In this document: positions 24,188 to 34,566 of the stretch, one piece after another | Numbering within the stretch: position 1 is the first letter of the stretch | Layout of the letters: each line of letters opens with the position of its first letter | NCBI GenBank assembly: GCA_964019695.1 | Contig: OZ026524.1 | Span: 62,379,066 to 62,443,065, forward strand | Origin: Loripinus fragilis | Taxonomy: Eukaryota > Mollusca > Bivalvia > Lucinida > Lucinidae | Direction: 5' to 3' | Length of the DNA stretch: 64,000 nucleotides | Translations under genes and position numbers: made by a program | The notes under the pieces: model-generated | Seen by the model: the letters and a program-made list of their open reading frames with translations, nothing else | Database searches by the model: none | Told to the model about the DNA's origin: nothing

Positions 24188-24420
24188 ATGACCGTTCCAA
24201 GGCGGTACTTTATGTTTTTGTTCTGTCTTGTGTTTGCTATGTCTTTGTGCGCGTCTGTTTATATGTGCTTTGTGGTCACCTGCTGGGAAAGGGCTGACCT
24301 CTTGGCTCTCGTTTGTGGTGTCTACTGTGAGTTTGTCACTTTCCCATTGGTATCCTGGGTCAGGTGTGGTTCTTGATTGTATCGATTCCTGATCTTTGCA
24401 CCCTTACTTACTTTTAGTAA
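24188..24420 (+). repeat. Dispersed repeat family B2, copy 1
   Basis: 'gtcacctgctgggaaagggc', 'tgacctcttggctctcgttt', 'cccattggtatcctgggtc' and 'gattcctgatctttgcaccc' recur in reverse at 51155-51310 and, in part, at 49600-49780. B2 is related to family B in layout but not in most of its sequence. The 62-codon ORF is part of the repeat. Confidence 0.65.
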
Positions 24421-24661
24421 GGTACTAGAATATCAGGGCAAGACAGAACATTTTTAGAAAACATTTTTTGCATTGAAACTGTCTGGACACGGAAGGTTTT
24501 TGATATATTACTTAATCAAAATTTCTTGTCAAATACACTTAAAACATGTACTTTAGGGTGAAATTTGAGGTCCGTTCCCGTTATGGAGGTCCATTCCTGT
24601 CCATTCTGGTCCGTTCCGGTGCGTTCCGGTCCATTCCTGTTAGTAAACGCACCCCAGCAAG

Positions 24662-25886
24662 CAAGGTTGGCAATCGACCGGTCAATATGCATATTGACCA
24701 GACCAGTGGTCATTACTGGTTTTAACCGGTCATTACTGGTCGATTGGTGGTCAATTGGTCGATTGAAAAAACTTGGCTCTTGTGATGATACTTGGCATTA
24801 TTTATTCCCCGTTTTACTGAACTCTATAAAGACTAAAAGTAGTTTAATATAAGATATTTCACTGAGGTTTAACTGAAAATGTGGTGTTGTTTTTTAAGTT
24901 GATTTTGCTTAAAAAATATTAATAATTAATAAGCCTTAAAATAACCAAAAATGAAATGTCAATAGTTTTAGATCTTCAGTTCAAATCATTACCACAACTT
25001 TCAGTTCAGACTAACAGTCTTGAACTTATTTTCTATTAACCATTAATAAAAAAGACAAAATCAAGTAATGAAAATAAATAAATTTTAAAACTAGCTTTTT
25101 TCATAGAAATAAATATTTAAATCAAGGATTTATTTTAAAATGAGAGAAAGTAAAAAAAAAAGATCAATACTTCAAATTGATAATCAAAGAGGTCATCATG
25201 TACAAATAAAAGATGCTGTATTAGTTAAAATTCAAATTGGTTAAGCTTCTTACCTGAAAAAAAAAAGGTGTGAAAATTATAAAGAAAACACTTAATGTTG
25301 AACAATATATCAGATATATCAAGGAGTTATTTTTTACTTTAAACAAAACTGTCAAAATACTGGGCATGTCTCTCAGACTGAAGAAGGTGTGTCAAGTTTA
25401 CAACACCTATCCAATCACTGAGCTTAAACTGTATTGGCTAATTCAGTGACACCTGTGTGTATATAGAGGTGTGAAAGTGTGGTCAATCAGTTATCTGCTG
25501 TTATCAGTTAATAATTAACCAAGTGTCATAAACTAATAAAAGTTATTGTCTCAAATATTCTATTCTGCCTTTGATGATCATCATGCATCAGATGCAAGAA
25601 AAACAAGTGTTAGGTGCATGGACTGTAATGCAGAACTCAGTGCTATTGTCTTGAGATGGAAATCTCACCATGAAAAGTGCCCTTGGCAGTATTTTTTTCA
25701 ATAGATAGAACATAAAACTTGTGCAAATATCTCAATCCACCACAAAAACGTCCCTTAGAATTTTCAATCGACCACTCAGATTCGTATTGACCAGTATTGA
25801 CCACTTTTTGGCATATTGACCGGGGCGGTTTTAACCGGTTAAAACCGCTGGTTAAAACCGGGGGTGGTTTCGACCGCCCAACCTTG
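24662..25886 (+). mobile_element. 1.2-kb hAT element with BED zinc-finger relic
   Basis: Ends CAAGGTTGG / CCAACCTTG, flanked by the perfect 8-bp duplication CCAGCAAG (24654-24661, 25887-25894). Subterminal regions at both ends carry many copies of 'GGTTTTAACCGG' and 'attgaccag', typical hAT subterminal clusters. Near the right end one frame encodes a BED-like zinc finger. The rest of the transposase is missing, so this is an internally deleted derivative. Confidence 0.85.
25570..25704 (+). pseudogene. BED-type zinc finger fragment of a hAT transposase
   Basis: One frame reads ...DARKTSVRCMDCNAELSAIV... then LRWKSHHEKCPWQYFFQ and a stop at 25702-25704. The CxxC followed about 20 residues later by HxxxC fits the BED finger that hAT transposases carry at the N-terminus for binding terminal repeats. 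The RNase-H-like catalytic domain that should follow is absent. The start codon is not clear, and an upstream intron is possible. It is placed here because of the spacing and because it lies inside an element with hAT ends. Isolated CxxC motifs can arise by chance, so confidence is moderate. Confidence 0.55.
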
Positions 25887-25930
25887 CCAGCAAGGGAGCT
25901 GCTAGTACCATTTTTTACACCTTTGGTATG

Positions 25931-26003
25931 GTGCAGCCGCCGGATTTGAACCCACGACCTCCCGCTCCGAAAGCGGACGCTCTACCAACTGAGCTATCGA
26001 GGC
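25931..26003 (-). pseudogene. tRNA-Arg(TCG)-like sequence, acceptor stem unpaired
   Basis: The minus strand reads GCCTCGATAGCTCAGTTGG, an anticodon arm CCGC-TTTCGGA-GCGG (anticodon TCG), and GGGTTCAAATCC. The A box, anticodon stem and B box are intact. The 3' acceptor (GGCTGCA) cannot pair with the 5' GCCTCGA, and the T stem has two mismatches. It is therefore a tRNA pseudogene or SINE head. No SINE-S body follows it. Confidence 0.7.
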
Positions 26004-27500
26004 GGTCAACTTTAAACCTAACTTACTGATCCCGAGACCTTCTAAGCAGTCTTCTTGTAATGATCCGTCACAGCTACTGAACAATCTTTATTATAATTTA
26101 TATAAATATATACTGAAACAATAAAGTTATGTCCGCTTGACGTTTATGTCTGCCAGTTCCAAATGTATGAACGCATTTCATTCAAAATTTCACATTACCC
26201 ACTGTGATCAATTAAAAACGTTTTGCAACAAAGATAAATTCATTTGATAATCCGTAGAGCCACTGACAAAGCAGCAAACACAAGTACCCTTAAAATCAAA
26301 AGTCACAACATCAATAGCTTGTGTGTCCGTCATAATCTCGAATTTTTAAGCACATTTAAACATCACTGAGCAAAATCTATAGATGTTTGCTTGCTGGCTG
26401 TATGCATTGCTTTTACGACCACAGCCATTAATCTGTAACATACTCTGACGTGACAAAATACCGATCACGAGCGTGCGTGAAAACACTCAGAAAATTCATT
26501 TTTGGTCCAGTATTTTGAAAATTGACAGAATCGGGCAAATTTGATTTTTTTTCGTCATCACAAGCATTTCAACATAAATTAAGACTAATCAGCATCAAAC
26601 CAATTGATAATGAAATATTTTGGGTGATTTTGCAGTAAGGGGTGGGGTATAAAACACAGTTAAGTAAACCTTTGATGCCCGACATCAGCCATAGATTTTG
26701 TTGTTCTCTTTTGTGTAATTGTTGTCATTAACAAACACAACACATTAAATTAAAAACGGTCTCAAAATGATGTTAGGTAAAGGAGATTTGGAAGTTCTTA
26801 AATTGTTATTTGCTTAATTCAAAGGGAGGTAATTTCAGTTAATTTCGTAAATCAAAGGTTTTGAACTGCAATGTCGCTCGTTCAATAAGCAGACTTGGAA
26901 TGTTTAGATGTTTTTTCATCGCCAGACGTTTCTGGCTGCCATTTAACATAAAATGTGTCACGTTTTGATTATTAACTTCCTGTTGATAATGGAAAACGCT
27001 GTGTGCACATTAGGTTCAATAACCCTTCATGATAAAAAGATAAAATCAAATAATTACCAATTTTTGTGTGTCCTACGTTTGATAAACATTTTGGTTTTAT
27101 TTTTGTTGCGACATCTTAACTGGATTGATAGATACAGTACCATGAAAATCGGACGTTACTTTTTTGTTTGAGTATATGTAAACTTGTGGAGTGGTGCGCA
27201 ATGAATTAAACACAGCTCATCTTGAGCTTAATTAGTAAGCGTATTTGCGTATTTACCCAAATTAATTATCCATAAAAGCAATTATAACTGAATGAGTAGC
27301 GTAACAAAACACAACAGAAATTCCGAATTTGCAATGTGAATAAATAGCGGAGTGTACCGTCTTTTGTCACTTTGCCGTTGGTAAACTCCCAACCTTTCCA
27401 ATTCAAGATCAACTGAAATTATTTTTGGCACTATTGGGGAGTTTGCACCATCCCGGTTCGGTTTTAATTCAGATTGGACTCCATCAACTGACTAGTTTTA
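26004..27500. other. Non-coding, nothing recognised
   Basis: AT-rich, with no supported exon, terminal repeats or tandem array. The 72-codon ORF near 26953 shows no domain. Confidence 0.45.
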
Positions 27501-27539
27501 ATTGAATGCTAACATCGTGTTGCCAAAATTGGCTGCCAA

Positions 27540-28945
27540 GTCGAAGCAAGCTTTGCCAGTAATTCGCTTGACTTTACCATGGCCACATCCTCTGGCTTGA
27601 TACTGCAGATCTGTCTGATCATGGCCCTATCATTGCGCTGCAAGCGCTGCAGGTTTGTCTTGGTCAGTGGCCAAGTTTCACTGGCATGGAGCATGGCGCT
27701 CCGCACGCAAGAGCTGTATACATGGCCACGTGTCTTGTAAGAGAGGTGGCAGGATGTGAGAACTGGTAGTTCCCTGAACTTCTTCCAGGCTGTTTTCACA
27801 CGAGTAGTGACCGCTATTTCACAGCCTCCACCAGCAGAAAGCATGTCACCCAGATAGCAGAAGGAATCTACCATCTCCAGCCTATCAGGTTCGACCTAGA
27901 CTTCATTCTGTGGCCTGCCGTCAATAGGGCCGCCATTTCCCATGCACCGTGCACACCTATAATCAGAATTTGGTGTCAGTAGTTGTAGCCCTCTGCATTT
28001 CTTATGCACCCAAAGTTTGCAGCCATTGCAGTAGATGCCATTGTTGCCTACTCCTGTACCGCAGACAGCGCATGGGTATTCGCCTGAACTCTGCAAGAGG
28101 TCCAGGCCTGTACCACAGATCATGACCTCTGTCTTTCCTGCATTTACCCTCAACCCCTTCTTCTCAATGTCTTCTTTCCATATCAAGAGCCTCCTGACAC
28201 ATTCGTCTAGTGAGTCAGCAATGATGACAAGATCATCCGCATATAGGTCCTCCCAGGGAACACCAGCCCGAAGCTCACGTGACAAGGCCTCCAGCACAAT
28301 GATGAAGAGCAGGTGGACTCCGACCTTCACCTCAAACTCTTTGCTGAAACCCTTGCCAACACGAACCCGGCTTCGCACATTAGCGTACATTCCCTGGACT
28401 AACCGCACAATCCATTCCTCAACACCTAGCTTTCTCAGGGCCCACCAGATAACCTTCCGAGGGACTCGATCAGATGCTTTCTCTAGGTCCATGAAGGCCA
28501 TATAGAGCCTCTTGTTCACTGCTAGGTATTTCTCCTGCAGCTGTCGGACCACAAAGATTGCATCTGTAGTGCCTCTTCCTGGAACAAAGCCAAACTGGGA
28601 GTCGTCAATAGACACCACTTGCCTTATCAGACCATCGACAATCCTCTCTAGGATCTTCATGGCCTGCTCAGTCAGCTTGAGGCCTCGATAGTTGCCTCTG
28701 TCCAAAGCATCACCCTTGCCCTTGTATAGGCAGACAATGAAACTTTGCTCCCAGTCAGTTGGGACCTTGCCATTAAGGATAATCGCAGTAGCAAGATCGC
28801 GATGGCACCTGTATCACCTGCTGCCTTGATCATCTCCACCACTATGCCTGAAGGACCTGCAGCTTTGCCCGACTTCATCTTTGAGATGGCCTTCTTCACC
28901 ATGTCTAATGGCGGTTCCTTGGACATGTGATCAGGGTTAAATGGG
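27540..28945 (-). mobile_element. LINE reverse-transcriptase fragment with PHD-like finger, inactivated
   Basis: Read on the minus strand from 28945, the order is: MKSGKAAGPSG (RT entry motif); a frameshift near 28800; WEQSFIVCLYKGKG; RGNYRGLKLTEQ; FGFVPGRGTTDA; FMDLEKA; then the catalytic YADDLVIIADS (about 28245-28215). A C4HC3 PHD-like finger follows (CAVC...CNGC...HKKC...CARC, about 28075-27945), and then FCYLGDMLSAGG and a C-terminal region to about 27540. Breaks: one frameshift, loss of about seven residues at the conserved QGxxLSP motif (it reads KVGVH-LLFII), and an in-frame TAG at 27896-27898. Both ends are truncated: no endonuclease and no 3' UTR. The element is a non-LTR retrotransposon; its clade was not determined. 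Confidence 0.9.
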
Positions 28946-29319
28946 CAACAATGGTGACATTTTCAGACATAAAAAGACAAATTTTCTTTAATATATGCTA
29001 ACAAGAAGATAAGTAGAGCCTGATATACTGAGGATATTTTGAAAGAAAAAAAGACTTCAAAAGATATAGATATTTAAAGATGGACTTATTGTAAATCCAA
29101 ACACTGACCAAGAATCAAAATTTAATCAATTTTACACCCACCCCACCCTACTCCATATTAGTTTTTGAAATCTACAATTATTAAGAACATGTGGAATAAA
29201 AACGCTTGATTGTAACAAAGACAGATGTGTATATTCTGGGTCTGCAATGTTTGTGCTTAACTACATTCGTTGTCATCTTCACCGATAAACTGTTGGGCTT
29301 GATCTTAATCTAAAGTCTG
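28946..29319. other. Non-coding spacer
   Basis: AT-rich, with no recognisable features between two LINE relics. Confidence 0.4.
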
Positions 29320-29595
29320 TTATACTCTGATACTCATCATGAGATGTTGACACCAAGGTACCGTGCATGGTCTATAAAGACTAGTCCAGGACTTGTCCGT
29401 GCATAGTGTAAGAATGTTTGATTGGCCTGCAGGACCTGGATATGTGCATGACTTGACACTTGGATGGATTAAGTTCCATATCCCATGCTTTTTCCCACTC
29501 TTGGAGAACATTAAGGTCATCTTGGAGAATATCTTCATCTTCCTGTCATTGAACTGTCGAATACACTGCAGTGTCATCTGCAAATAGAGCCATTA
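29320..29595 (-). mobile_element. LINE RT fragment (FADD catalytic block)
   Basis: The minus strand reads ALFADDTAVYSTVQ, a stop, QEDEDILQDDLNVLQEWEKA and WDMELNPSKCQVMHISRS, then further stops. FADD plus the 'W...M.LN.SKC' block is the RT palm C/D region of non-LTR elements. It belongs to a different lineage from the LINE at 27540. At least three stops make it a pseudogene. Confidence 0.8.
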
Positions 29596-29856
29596 ATAGA
29601 AGGACATTAGATTGTATAAACCTGGTTTGTTATAAAAAGATAAATACTGTTCTCCACACAGAATTTTCACCTTTTTTATTTTCAAATTGTTTCAAAACAT
29701 GGCGTCAGTTTCCTCCTCTGAGCTAAAGAGTATGCACAAATTTGCTTTGAGAATTTATGTACCCATGTTCACCTGTTCACTTCCGGTTTACTGAATATAC
29801 AGATGTTTTAGCAAACATATATACAAAATAGCAGCCTTATATTTTCAGCCATAATG
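29596..29856. other. Non-coding spacer before assembly gap
   Basis: Nothing recognised. Confidence 0.4.
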
Positions 29857-29879
29857 NNNNNNNNNNNNNNNNNNNNNNN
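29857..29879. other. Assembly gap (23 N)
   Basis: A run of 23 N. The true gap size is unknown. It lies about 490 bp beyond the last recognised exon of the minus-strand gene, so a further exon could be hidden nearby. Confidence 1.
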
Positions 29880-30369
29880 AGCAGTGATTCTCATCAATTG
29901 CGCCCCTTTTCATAAAGGGGTCTTTTCTTTAAGGGAATTTGCTCCTGAAGCAAATTCTTTCCTTTAAGAGCAGTCCATTATGGTTGGGAAACCCTGATTG
30001 CCTCATAATGTGATTTCGCTTGAATATGAGCCGTAGCATGTGATTTCCAACGTTGGGGTATTTTGACAAGTGTAGATTCAGATGAGCCTGTGCAGCCTCC
30101 TTTTTAGCTTAGAAACCTCAAATGAGGTTCGGTCGGTAGTTTAACAGTCATAGAATATTTAAGCAACCAGCAAAGACTCTGATCAGTCTGCACGTATGTG
30201 CAGGCTGGTCTAAGCCTTTGCTGGTCGCACATACCACATTGTTGGAAATCTCATGCCATGGCTCATATGTACAATTTTCATTACACATATGCATAAGTGC
30301 ATACATGTAATGGCACCTCTGCCTATGACAGTGGTTCTAACTTTAGGGGTCACTGGTGCCTGTACTTAC

Positions 30370-30462
30370 TGTCAGGCTGCTGTGAGAAGACGGAGTTCAT
30401 CTGATCAACAATAGAGTTCATGTGATCCACTGGTTGAGGTATAACACAATCATTGTGAACAC
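30370..30462 (-). CDS. Exon 3 (of those visible) of an unidentified minus-strand gene
   Basis: Bounded on the minus strand by a poly-T tract plus acceptor 'ttttacag' and the donor 'gtaagt'. It is 93 nt long. With the single base carried over from the previous exon it encodes S-VHNDCVIPQPVDHMNSIV-DQMNSVFSQQPD and leaves one base for the next exon. Entry and exit phases agree with the exon at 31765. I do not recognise the family; no catalytic motif, signal peptide or membrane segment is visible. The next exon should lie at lower coordinates, possibly near or beyond the 23-N gap. Confidence 0.7.
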
Positions 30463-30689
30463 CTGTAAAAAATACAGCGAAACCTCCAAAATTTGAACTT
30501 CGATTTTTCGAAATACTCACTGATTCGAAATAAATTTGGGATACACTGGATTCAGAGAACAGGACCTATTCATTATAATTTTAAAAACTGTCTATAATCA
30601 CATATCTTTTGGAGTGCATGAAAGAAATGTCTTCTATTACACACTCAAAATTTATGTTATTGTAGAAAAAAACTAGTCCATCCTAGTCT

Positions 30690-30785
30690 CATACAACAGA
30701 CCGGAAAAGCAACAAAATCAAACCAGGGACTGACCCCTGGGTACAAGGCAAGTGATTTATCCATTACACCATAGCGGCTGCTTTG
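30690..30785 (-). repeat. tRNA-derived SINE head (second SINE type)
   Basis: The minus strand reads AGCCGCTATGGTGTAATGG ATAAATCACTTGCC... GGTCAGTCCCTGG, with an A-box-like TGGTGTAATGG and a decayed B box. The body differs from SINE family S. It lies in an intron of the minus-strand gene. Confidence 0.55.
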
Positions 30786-31020
30786 AGTACAGTTGTCTCT
30801 GAGATTAATTTTCTTATTCCTCAAACAAAACATGCAGTGTTTAGTCAAACAAGCAGTCCCAAAGACTCAATGACAATTCAATGACAATTCAACAAAATGA
30901 TTCTTTTGCACACCCAAAATGTATGTACTGGATAAAAGCCGAAAATTCAACAAAACCTGAACTTTAGATGGTAAAACTTTAAAACTAGCAGTATGCCTAC
31001 AAAAAAATTTATAATTTAAA

Positions 31021-31165
31021 GTTTGTTTGTTTTGACTATTTACATCCCACTCAACAATTCAGTCATGTTGGAGGGGTCTTCCTAGGTTGAACCAGTACTT
31101 AGCAGCAGATAAAGTGTCTTGCTCTGGACACAACATAGTGACTCTGCCAGCGATGAAATTAAAAC
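31021..31165 (-). repeat. tRNA-derived SINE family S, 5'-truncated
   Basis: In reverse complement it has 'gcaagacac', 'agtactggttcaacc' and 'gaagacccctcc'-like blocks and a decayed 3' tail. The order is the same as in the copies at 11640, 49795 and 61330. Confidence 0.6.
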
Positions 31166-31184
31166 GTCTCCAGCATAGGTTAAG

Positions 31185-31372
31185 CAAATTTTTTCGGCAT
31201 AAAATTGTGATTTTTTACTTATCCATCAGTTTAAACATTTGTTTTGGGTGCTCAAAAGAAGCGTCTCATTGAGACAGTTCTTTTGAGTACCCACAACATA
31301 TGTTTTGGTTGAGAAATAAAAAGAAAATTTCAGTTACGCATTCTTATCTGGGGGCCTGTCTGGATATCTAAA
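31185..31372 (+). repeat. Hairpin repeat family H, copy 1
   Basis: 'cataaaattgtgattttt', then a near-perfect palindrome at 31233-31305 built on GGGTGCTCAAAAGAA...TTCTTTTGAGTACCC, then 'gagaaataaaaagaaaattt' and 'ttatctgggggcctg'. Other copies: 31560, 45885, 45980, 63215, 63450 and a half copy at 34436. Confidence 0.85.
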
Positions 31373-31559
31373 AATAACTCAAAAAGAAATTGTTCTCTGA
31401 CTTACTCAAATATCAGCCTCAAAATCCTGAATTCAGGAATAATCCTGAAAACTTTTTCCCTGTATGTTAAGATAAGAAAATAATAGCAAATAATGTAGCA
31501 CTCAGAGTATTTGCCTTTCTGGGCATGTTACGATGACATGAGTTATCACCCTTCCATAG

Positions 31560-31745
31560 TCAGGCATCCAGACAAGAGAGTGTATTAAAAAACTATTTTC
31601 TTTATTTCTCAACCAAAACATATGTTGTGGGTGCTCAAAAGAATCGTCTCAATGAGATGGTTCTTTTGAGCACCCAAAACACATGTTAAAATTGATGGGT
31701 AAGAAAATAAATGCATTTTTACGCTCAAATATTTTGCTTAACTGG
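31560..31745 (-). repeat. Hairpin repeat family H, copy 2 (inverted)
   Basis: Core palindrome at 31616-31687. The flanks occur in reverse order compared with copy 1 (stem-distal 'tttatttctcaaccaaaac' first). Copies 1 and 2 form an inverted pair about 190 bp apart inside one intron. Confidence 0.85.
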
Positions 31746-31764
31746 ACCTATGCATAGTACTCAC

Positions 31765-31930
31765 TTTTACAAAAGCTCATGAAATTCTCACAGAGCCTCT
31801 CGACTGTCATGGCACCATCTAATAGATACTCTTGTCCCAGTCCTGATCCCAGGTGGTTGTATGTGCCCGTTGACACATTAGTTGAGATGACGATAGACTC
31901 CTCACCGGTCTCCACAGCAAGTTTGTGTAA
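31765..31930 (-). CDS. Exon 2 (of those visible) of an unidentified minus-strand gene
   Basis: On the minus strand an acceptor 'atattttag' precedes 166 nt of open frame that ends at a good donor, 'aaaa|gtgagt'. The product reads LHKLAVETGEESIVISTN, VSTGTYNHLGSGLGQEYLL, DGAMTVERLCENFMSFCK. It enters in phase 0, matching the exit of the exon at 34567, and leaves one base, matching the exon at 30370. The concordant phases and splice sites across three exons are the main evidence for a real gene. Product unknown. Confidence 0.75.
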
Positions 31931-32157
31931 CTAAAATATAAATATCAGGTATTTTACAAAACTAATACAGACACCCTCAAGCTATACCGTCGGGCACTTT
32001 GTGCCCTGGTACCCTCAGGGAAGGCAGTTTGGTTGAGGATTGAAGAGTGGAAAATGCATTGGCTAAAACTACTCTTTGTTCTGGCTTTCTATCAACTAAG
32101 TTTCTAACTTTCCTATCATACCCTCTCTTTCAATACACTTGAAAATGTTCAAAGGGG
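31931..32157. other. Intron of the minus-strand gene
   Basis: Non-coding sequence between exon 31765-31930 and the foldback element. Nothing further recognised. Confidence 0.5.
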
Positions 32158-32722
32158 TACATGCATTAAGGGGCTATCTTGGCCCCCTCTAGAGCCAAAA
32201 ACTAATTGCTTTTCACCAATTTCTTTTGATTGGTTTATTAGAAGACTAACTGAAGTGTAAAATTTTGGTATTTATTTAAATTTTACTGTTGCTATGGTAA
32301 CAAAAAATGGCCAACAAAATAGGCTTAAAACAGAGAAATTGCCATTTTGGACATAATTAAAGGCTTTTTGAGACCGATTCTTTAAGAATTAGATATCAGC
32401 ACAGCTAAATACAAAAAAATCCTTTTAATATGTTTTGTGCGGTGGTAATTCTCATCTTCTGTTAAAATATCTTTTTGGTATTTGCTTGTGCTCTATGTTA
32501 ATTTCTGTCAAACCTCTCAATTTTGCTCCAAATGGTAATTTTCCTATTTTCAGCCTATTTTTGCAGCCTTTTTTGTTACCATAGCAACGGTAAAGGTCAA
32601 AGTAATTTGAGACTTTTACACTTTGGTTATTGTTCTAATAAGCTAATAAGAACACATTGATGAAAAACAATTTTTATATTTTAGCCTCATAGGGGGGCCA
32701 AAAAAGCCCCTATATGCACGTA
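32158..32722. mobile_element. 565-bp foldback element with ~150-170-bp arms and paired X-box motifs
   Basis: The left arm from 'catgcattaaggggct' and 'ttggccccc' is mirrored by 'ggggggccaaaa' and 'gcccctatatgcacg' at the right. The arms continue inward as 'gaagtgtaaaattt' / 'gacttttacacttt' and end at GTTGCTATGGTAAC (32288-32301) / GTTACCATAGCAAC (32575-32588). A possible TA duplication flanks it. It lies in an intron of the minus-strand gene and has no ORF. Confidence 0.75.
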
Positions 32723-34435
32723 GCTCTTTTCTTAATTGAGCAAACTTGAAGCAAGTAGTCAAAGAAATACGTTGAGTAATTTTGTTCAATATCTATTCAA
32801 ATTTTGTGTAGGTTTAAAAACCTGTTAAACGTGTAAAACTGCGTAAAATAAAAAAATATGAACAGAGTTCTCACTCAGATTTTTAAAACAGGATTCATAG
32901 AATCCATCCCTGGAAAAGGAGTCAAAATTGAAAAATTGGAGTTTGACCTGGAAAAGTTGGAGTTTTTAGTTTTAGCCGAAAATATGAAAAATTTTATTTA
33001 CAGATGTAATGTCTTTTATCCTGCAAAATGGCAATTTCAAAATCCTTGTGAGGACTAGCTGTGAACTAAAAAGATTTTAGACCAAAAATAAGAGTTTGTA
33101 TCAGTTACCGCAACAAACTTAAATCCCCTCTACCCAACCCCTACACAATATTTTCTAAACATTGTTGGGGGATTTCAAAGGGGTTTGGCTATATTGTTTT
33201 CCCATCTTCTCCATCAAAATCAAAATATTTTCATATTTTAAAATTCCATGTATCATGAAACACATATTTTTATGTTTGGCCTTAAAAATGAAAAGCTTAT
33301 ACTATTGATACATGTAGTTGTTTTATTCATTTACAAGCTGACGGACAGACAGATGGATATATCTTGTAGATGTATAGATCTAGTTCAATCAAAAAGCCTA
33401 ATTATTTGCATGCAAGTGCCAAGTGCTTTTTGCGCACCTAGTCTAGCTAGTCAACGGTGATTGATGATTATTTTGATTTCAAACATATGTGCGAGATGAT
33501 TTCAATGGTTTAAAATTAACAGGTTTTCTTGCTGAAAGTAATTTGTTTGCATTTAATACCCTAAGAATAGTTTATTTGATGGAAACAAACACTGATAATT
33601 GATTGCATCACTCATTTGTTGCTAATGAAGCTTCATTCGGAACGTTTGCCTTATCGGACGTTATCCTATTCGGTTTACTGATGTAGTGATATCTTCAGCA
33701 AATCTTATTTTTATTTTATCAACCATCTGTGGAAGCAATTTCATGTGTTCAAAATGTAAGAAAACTTTCAAGACTTGATTGAGACAGACAGTCACGAATG
33801 CGCGACTATCGTTTGTCTTTACACGCACTTGGAAAAGATTAAAACCAATCGACCGCCTGCTTCTCAAATTTGCATAGGTATAATTATTGACCTGTCAATA
33901 AAGACGCAGTCGCTTTGGGACGTTCTGATTGGCTGAGAGCTAAATGAGATCACGCCTATTGCGATCAGACGGCTGGACATTTTATGACAAACCCTGGGGC
34001 ATCGGATTAGCGGCTATCTTCTGATCTTTTGTGGCGGAAGCCAAATTTGGACTCCGGCTGTCATCTTCAGGTGTTTTTAAGGAGTTTGAGATGAGTCAGC
34101 AGAAAAAAAATTGCCATAAATTGGAATCCCCAGCAGGAAATGTACGTATCCAAAACAAAAAGTTGGCGTAAAAATATGCCTGATTCGGCGTTTCCGAGAA
34201 CTCTGATGAAACCTGTAAAAATGTGTGCAGGTTTTAATCACAGTATTGATATTAGATCTGGAATTCTATTGAATAGAAGGGCAAACTTACTCTTAAAAAT
34301 TTTACAACCAATTAAAAAATTTTGTTCACTGTATTTTTATTGCAGAGAATTCGTAATTTTTGGCTGGAAACGAAGCCTTGTGATAAAAAATTCCATAAAC
34401 TGCCTTTATTCTGCTAGTGCTGGTACATGAACAGG
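32723..34435. other. Intron of the minus-strand gene; candidate GC-richer promoter-like patch at 33900-34140
   Basis: Mostly AT-rich with no recognised repeats. The segment 33900-34140 is less AT-rich. It holds 'ctgattggctgag' (an inverted CCAAT box) and an ATG at about 34091 opening MSQQKKNCHKLESPAGN, followed by 'gtacgt'. This could be a first exon on the + strand, but there is no second line of evidence. Confidence 0.3.
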
Positions 34436-34500
34436 CCAGGCGAGACGGTTCTTATGAGACCCGCAACATATGTTTAGACTTTTAGGCAAGAAAATGTTTA
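34436..34500 (+). repeat. Hairpin repeat family H, 3' half copy
   Basis: 'gagacggttcttatgagac', 'ccgcaacatatgttta' and 'aagaaaatgtttaaaatttt' match the right half of the family H core and its 3' flank. The left half is missing. Confidence 0.6.
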
Positions 34501-34566
34501 AAATTTTACACTCCAAAATTTACCTACTAGACCAATGTGGCTATGCATTGGTTTCAAGGGACTTAC

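Noticed and set aside
25931..26003. Functional tRNA-Arg gene
   Set aside because: The acceptor stem cannot pair and the T stem has mismatches.
25902..26084. 60-codon ORF containing IAQLVERPLSEREVVGSNPAA
   Set aside because: This peptide is the translation of a tRNA-like sequence; such ORFs are common annotation artefacts.
28035..28505. 156-codon ORF opposite the LINE RT
   Set aside because: It is antisense to a clearly coding RT frame.
29699..29790. ATGGCGTCAGTTTCC... as a gene start
   Set aside because: The frame closes after about 30 codons with no donor at a sensible place and no similarity recognised.
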